A stretch of DNA of 5,718 bases from Methanobacteriota archaeon (GTDB lineage Archaea > Thermoplasmatota > Thermoplasmata > Methanomassiliicoccales > Methanomethylophilaceae): the NCBI GenBank assembly GCA_029574055.1, contig JAKQBQ010000195.1:1-5718 (forward strand). The letters run 5' to 3'. This document shows, in pieces, positions 5,568 to 5,718 of the stretch. The notes beneath the pieces are model-generated. The model was given only the letters and a program-made list of their open reading frames with translations, did not search any database and was not told the DNA's origin. The position numbers and the translations under genes are program-made. Each line of letters starts with the position of its first letter. The stretch's first letter is position 1.

Positions 5568-5718
5568 TCAATAGAGGACCAAACCGTCCTCTATCTTGCC
5601 CATCTCGATCGGCGTTGTTTCGTCGCCGACGAGCGCGCCTTTCGAGTTGCATACTATCCCCGCCCCGATGTATTTGGAGCCGTGGTTGACCGAGCCTTTC
5701 TTCGCCTCTACCTTGAGG
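5568..5718 (-). CDS. Translation initiation factor 6 (aIF6), C-terminal 49 residues; rest beyond the window
   Basis: aIF6 is the archaeal homologue of eIF6. It binds the large ribosomal subunit and prevents premature joining with the small subunit. Only the C-terminal end is visible, read on the minus strand from the window edge to a TGA at 5570-5568. It contains the segment GSKYIGAGIVCNSKGALVG, then DETTPIEMGKIEDGL, and ends in VLY. This matches the last pseudo-repeat of the aIF6 pentein fold, in which the pattern 'GAG-V-NSKGA-VG--TT--E---IE-AL' closes the protein. The full protein is normally about 220 residues, so roughly three quarters lies outside. The stop codon directly abuts that of the opposing hydrolase gene. 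Identification from memory of the family pattern; strong despite the short fragment. Confidence 0.87.
   Translation of the reverse strand, partial: LKVEAKKGSVNHGSKYIGAGIVCNSKGALVGDETTPIEMGKIEDGLVLY

Noticed and set aside
1..5718. CRISPR array, insertion sequence, integrase site or defence system
   Set aside because: No regularly spaced repeats, terminal inverted repeats, transposase, integrase or defence-type domains are seen; genes and composition look like ordinary core archaeal chromosome.

Overview
The window reads as core chromosome of a methanogenic archaeon. The evidence is an archaeal-type 7S signal recognition particle (SRP) RNA, a methanogenesis marker 2 protein (PurM/AIR-synthase superfamily), the archaeal pterin enzyme MptE, an archaea-specific DUF373 membrane protein, the C-terminus of translation factor aIF6, and TATA-like boxes about 24 nt upstream of start codons, as expected for leaderless archaeal mRNAs. 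Base composition is moderate, with many AGG and ATA codons. A lineage such as Methanomassiliicoccales or another Thermoplasmata-related methanogen would fit, but that is only an impression; the sequence itself supports 'methanogenic archaeon'.

Layout: (1) Positions 1 to about 213, + strand: the 3' part of the SRP RNA (S domain with helices 6 and 8, plus the returning strand of helix 5), followed by a T-rich terminator near 218-227. (2) Minus strand, 1193 to 174: methanogenesis marker 2, with its own TATA-like box; its last codons run antisense to the 3' end of the SRP RNA. (3) Minus strand, 4610 to 1233: an overlapping three-gene operon transcribed in the order DUF373 membrane protein, mptE, and a site-2 (M50) intramembrane metalloprotease. 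The overlaps are 23 nt (or 11 nt from the second ATG) and 4 nt. (4) 4611-4925: a divergent intergenic region with a good minus-strand TATA box, a CTTAATAG direct repeat, a small inverted repeat and one doubtful 75-codon ORF. (5) Plus strand, 4926-5567: a UlaG/UPF0173-like metallo-beta-lactamase-fold hydrolase. (6) Minus strand, 5718 to 5568: the C-terminal 49 residues of aIF6. Its stop codon abuts the hydrolase stop codon tail to tail inside one TGATCA palindrome.

The genes do not form an obvious single pathway. MptE makes the pterin precursor of tetrahydromethanopterin-type cofactors, marker 2 is tied to methanogenesis by phylogenetic distribution, and SRP RNA and aIF6 are housekeeping. The operon couples pterin synthesis to two membrane proteins of unknown substrate. 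I see no mobile element, CRISPR array, tRNA or defence system. The interesting points are gene-boundary phenomena (RNA/CDS overlap, shared stop palindrome, coupled starts) and the uncharacterised DUF373/M50/marker 2 proteins, rather than a new multi-gene system.
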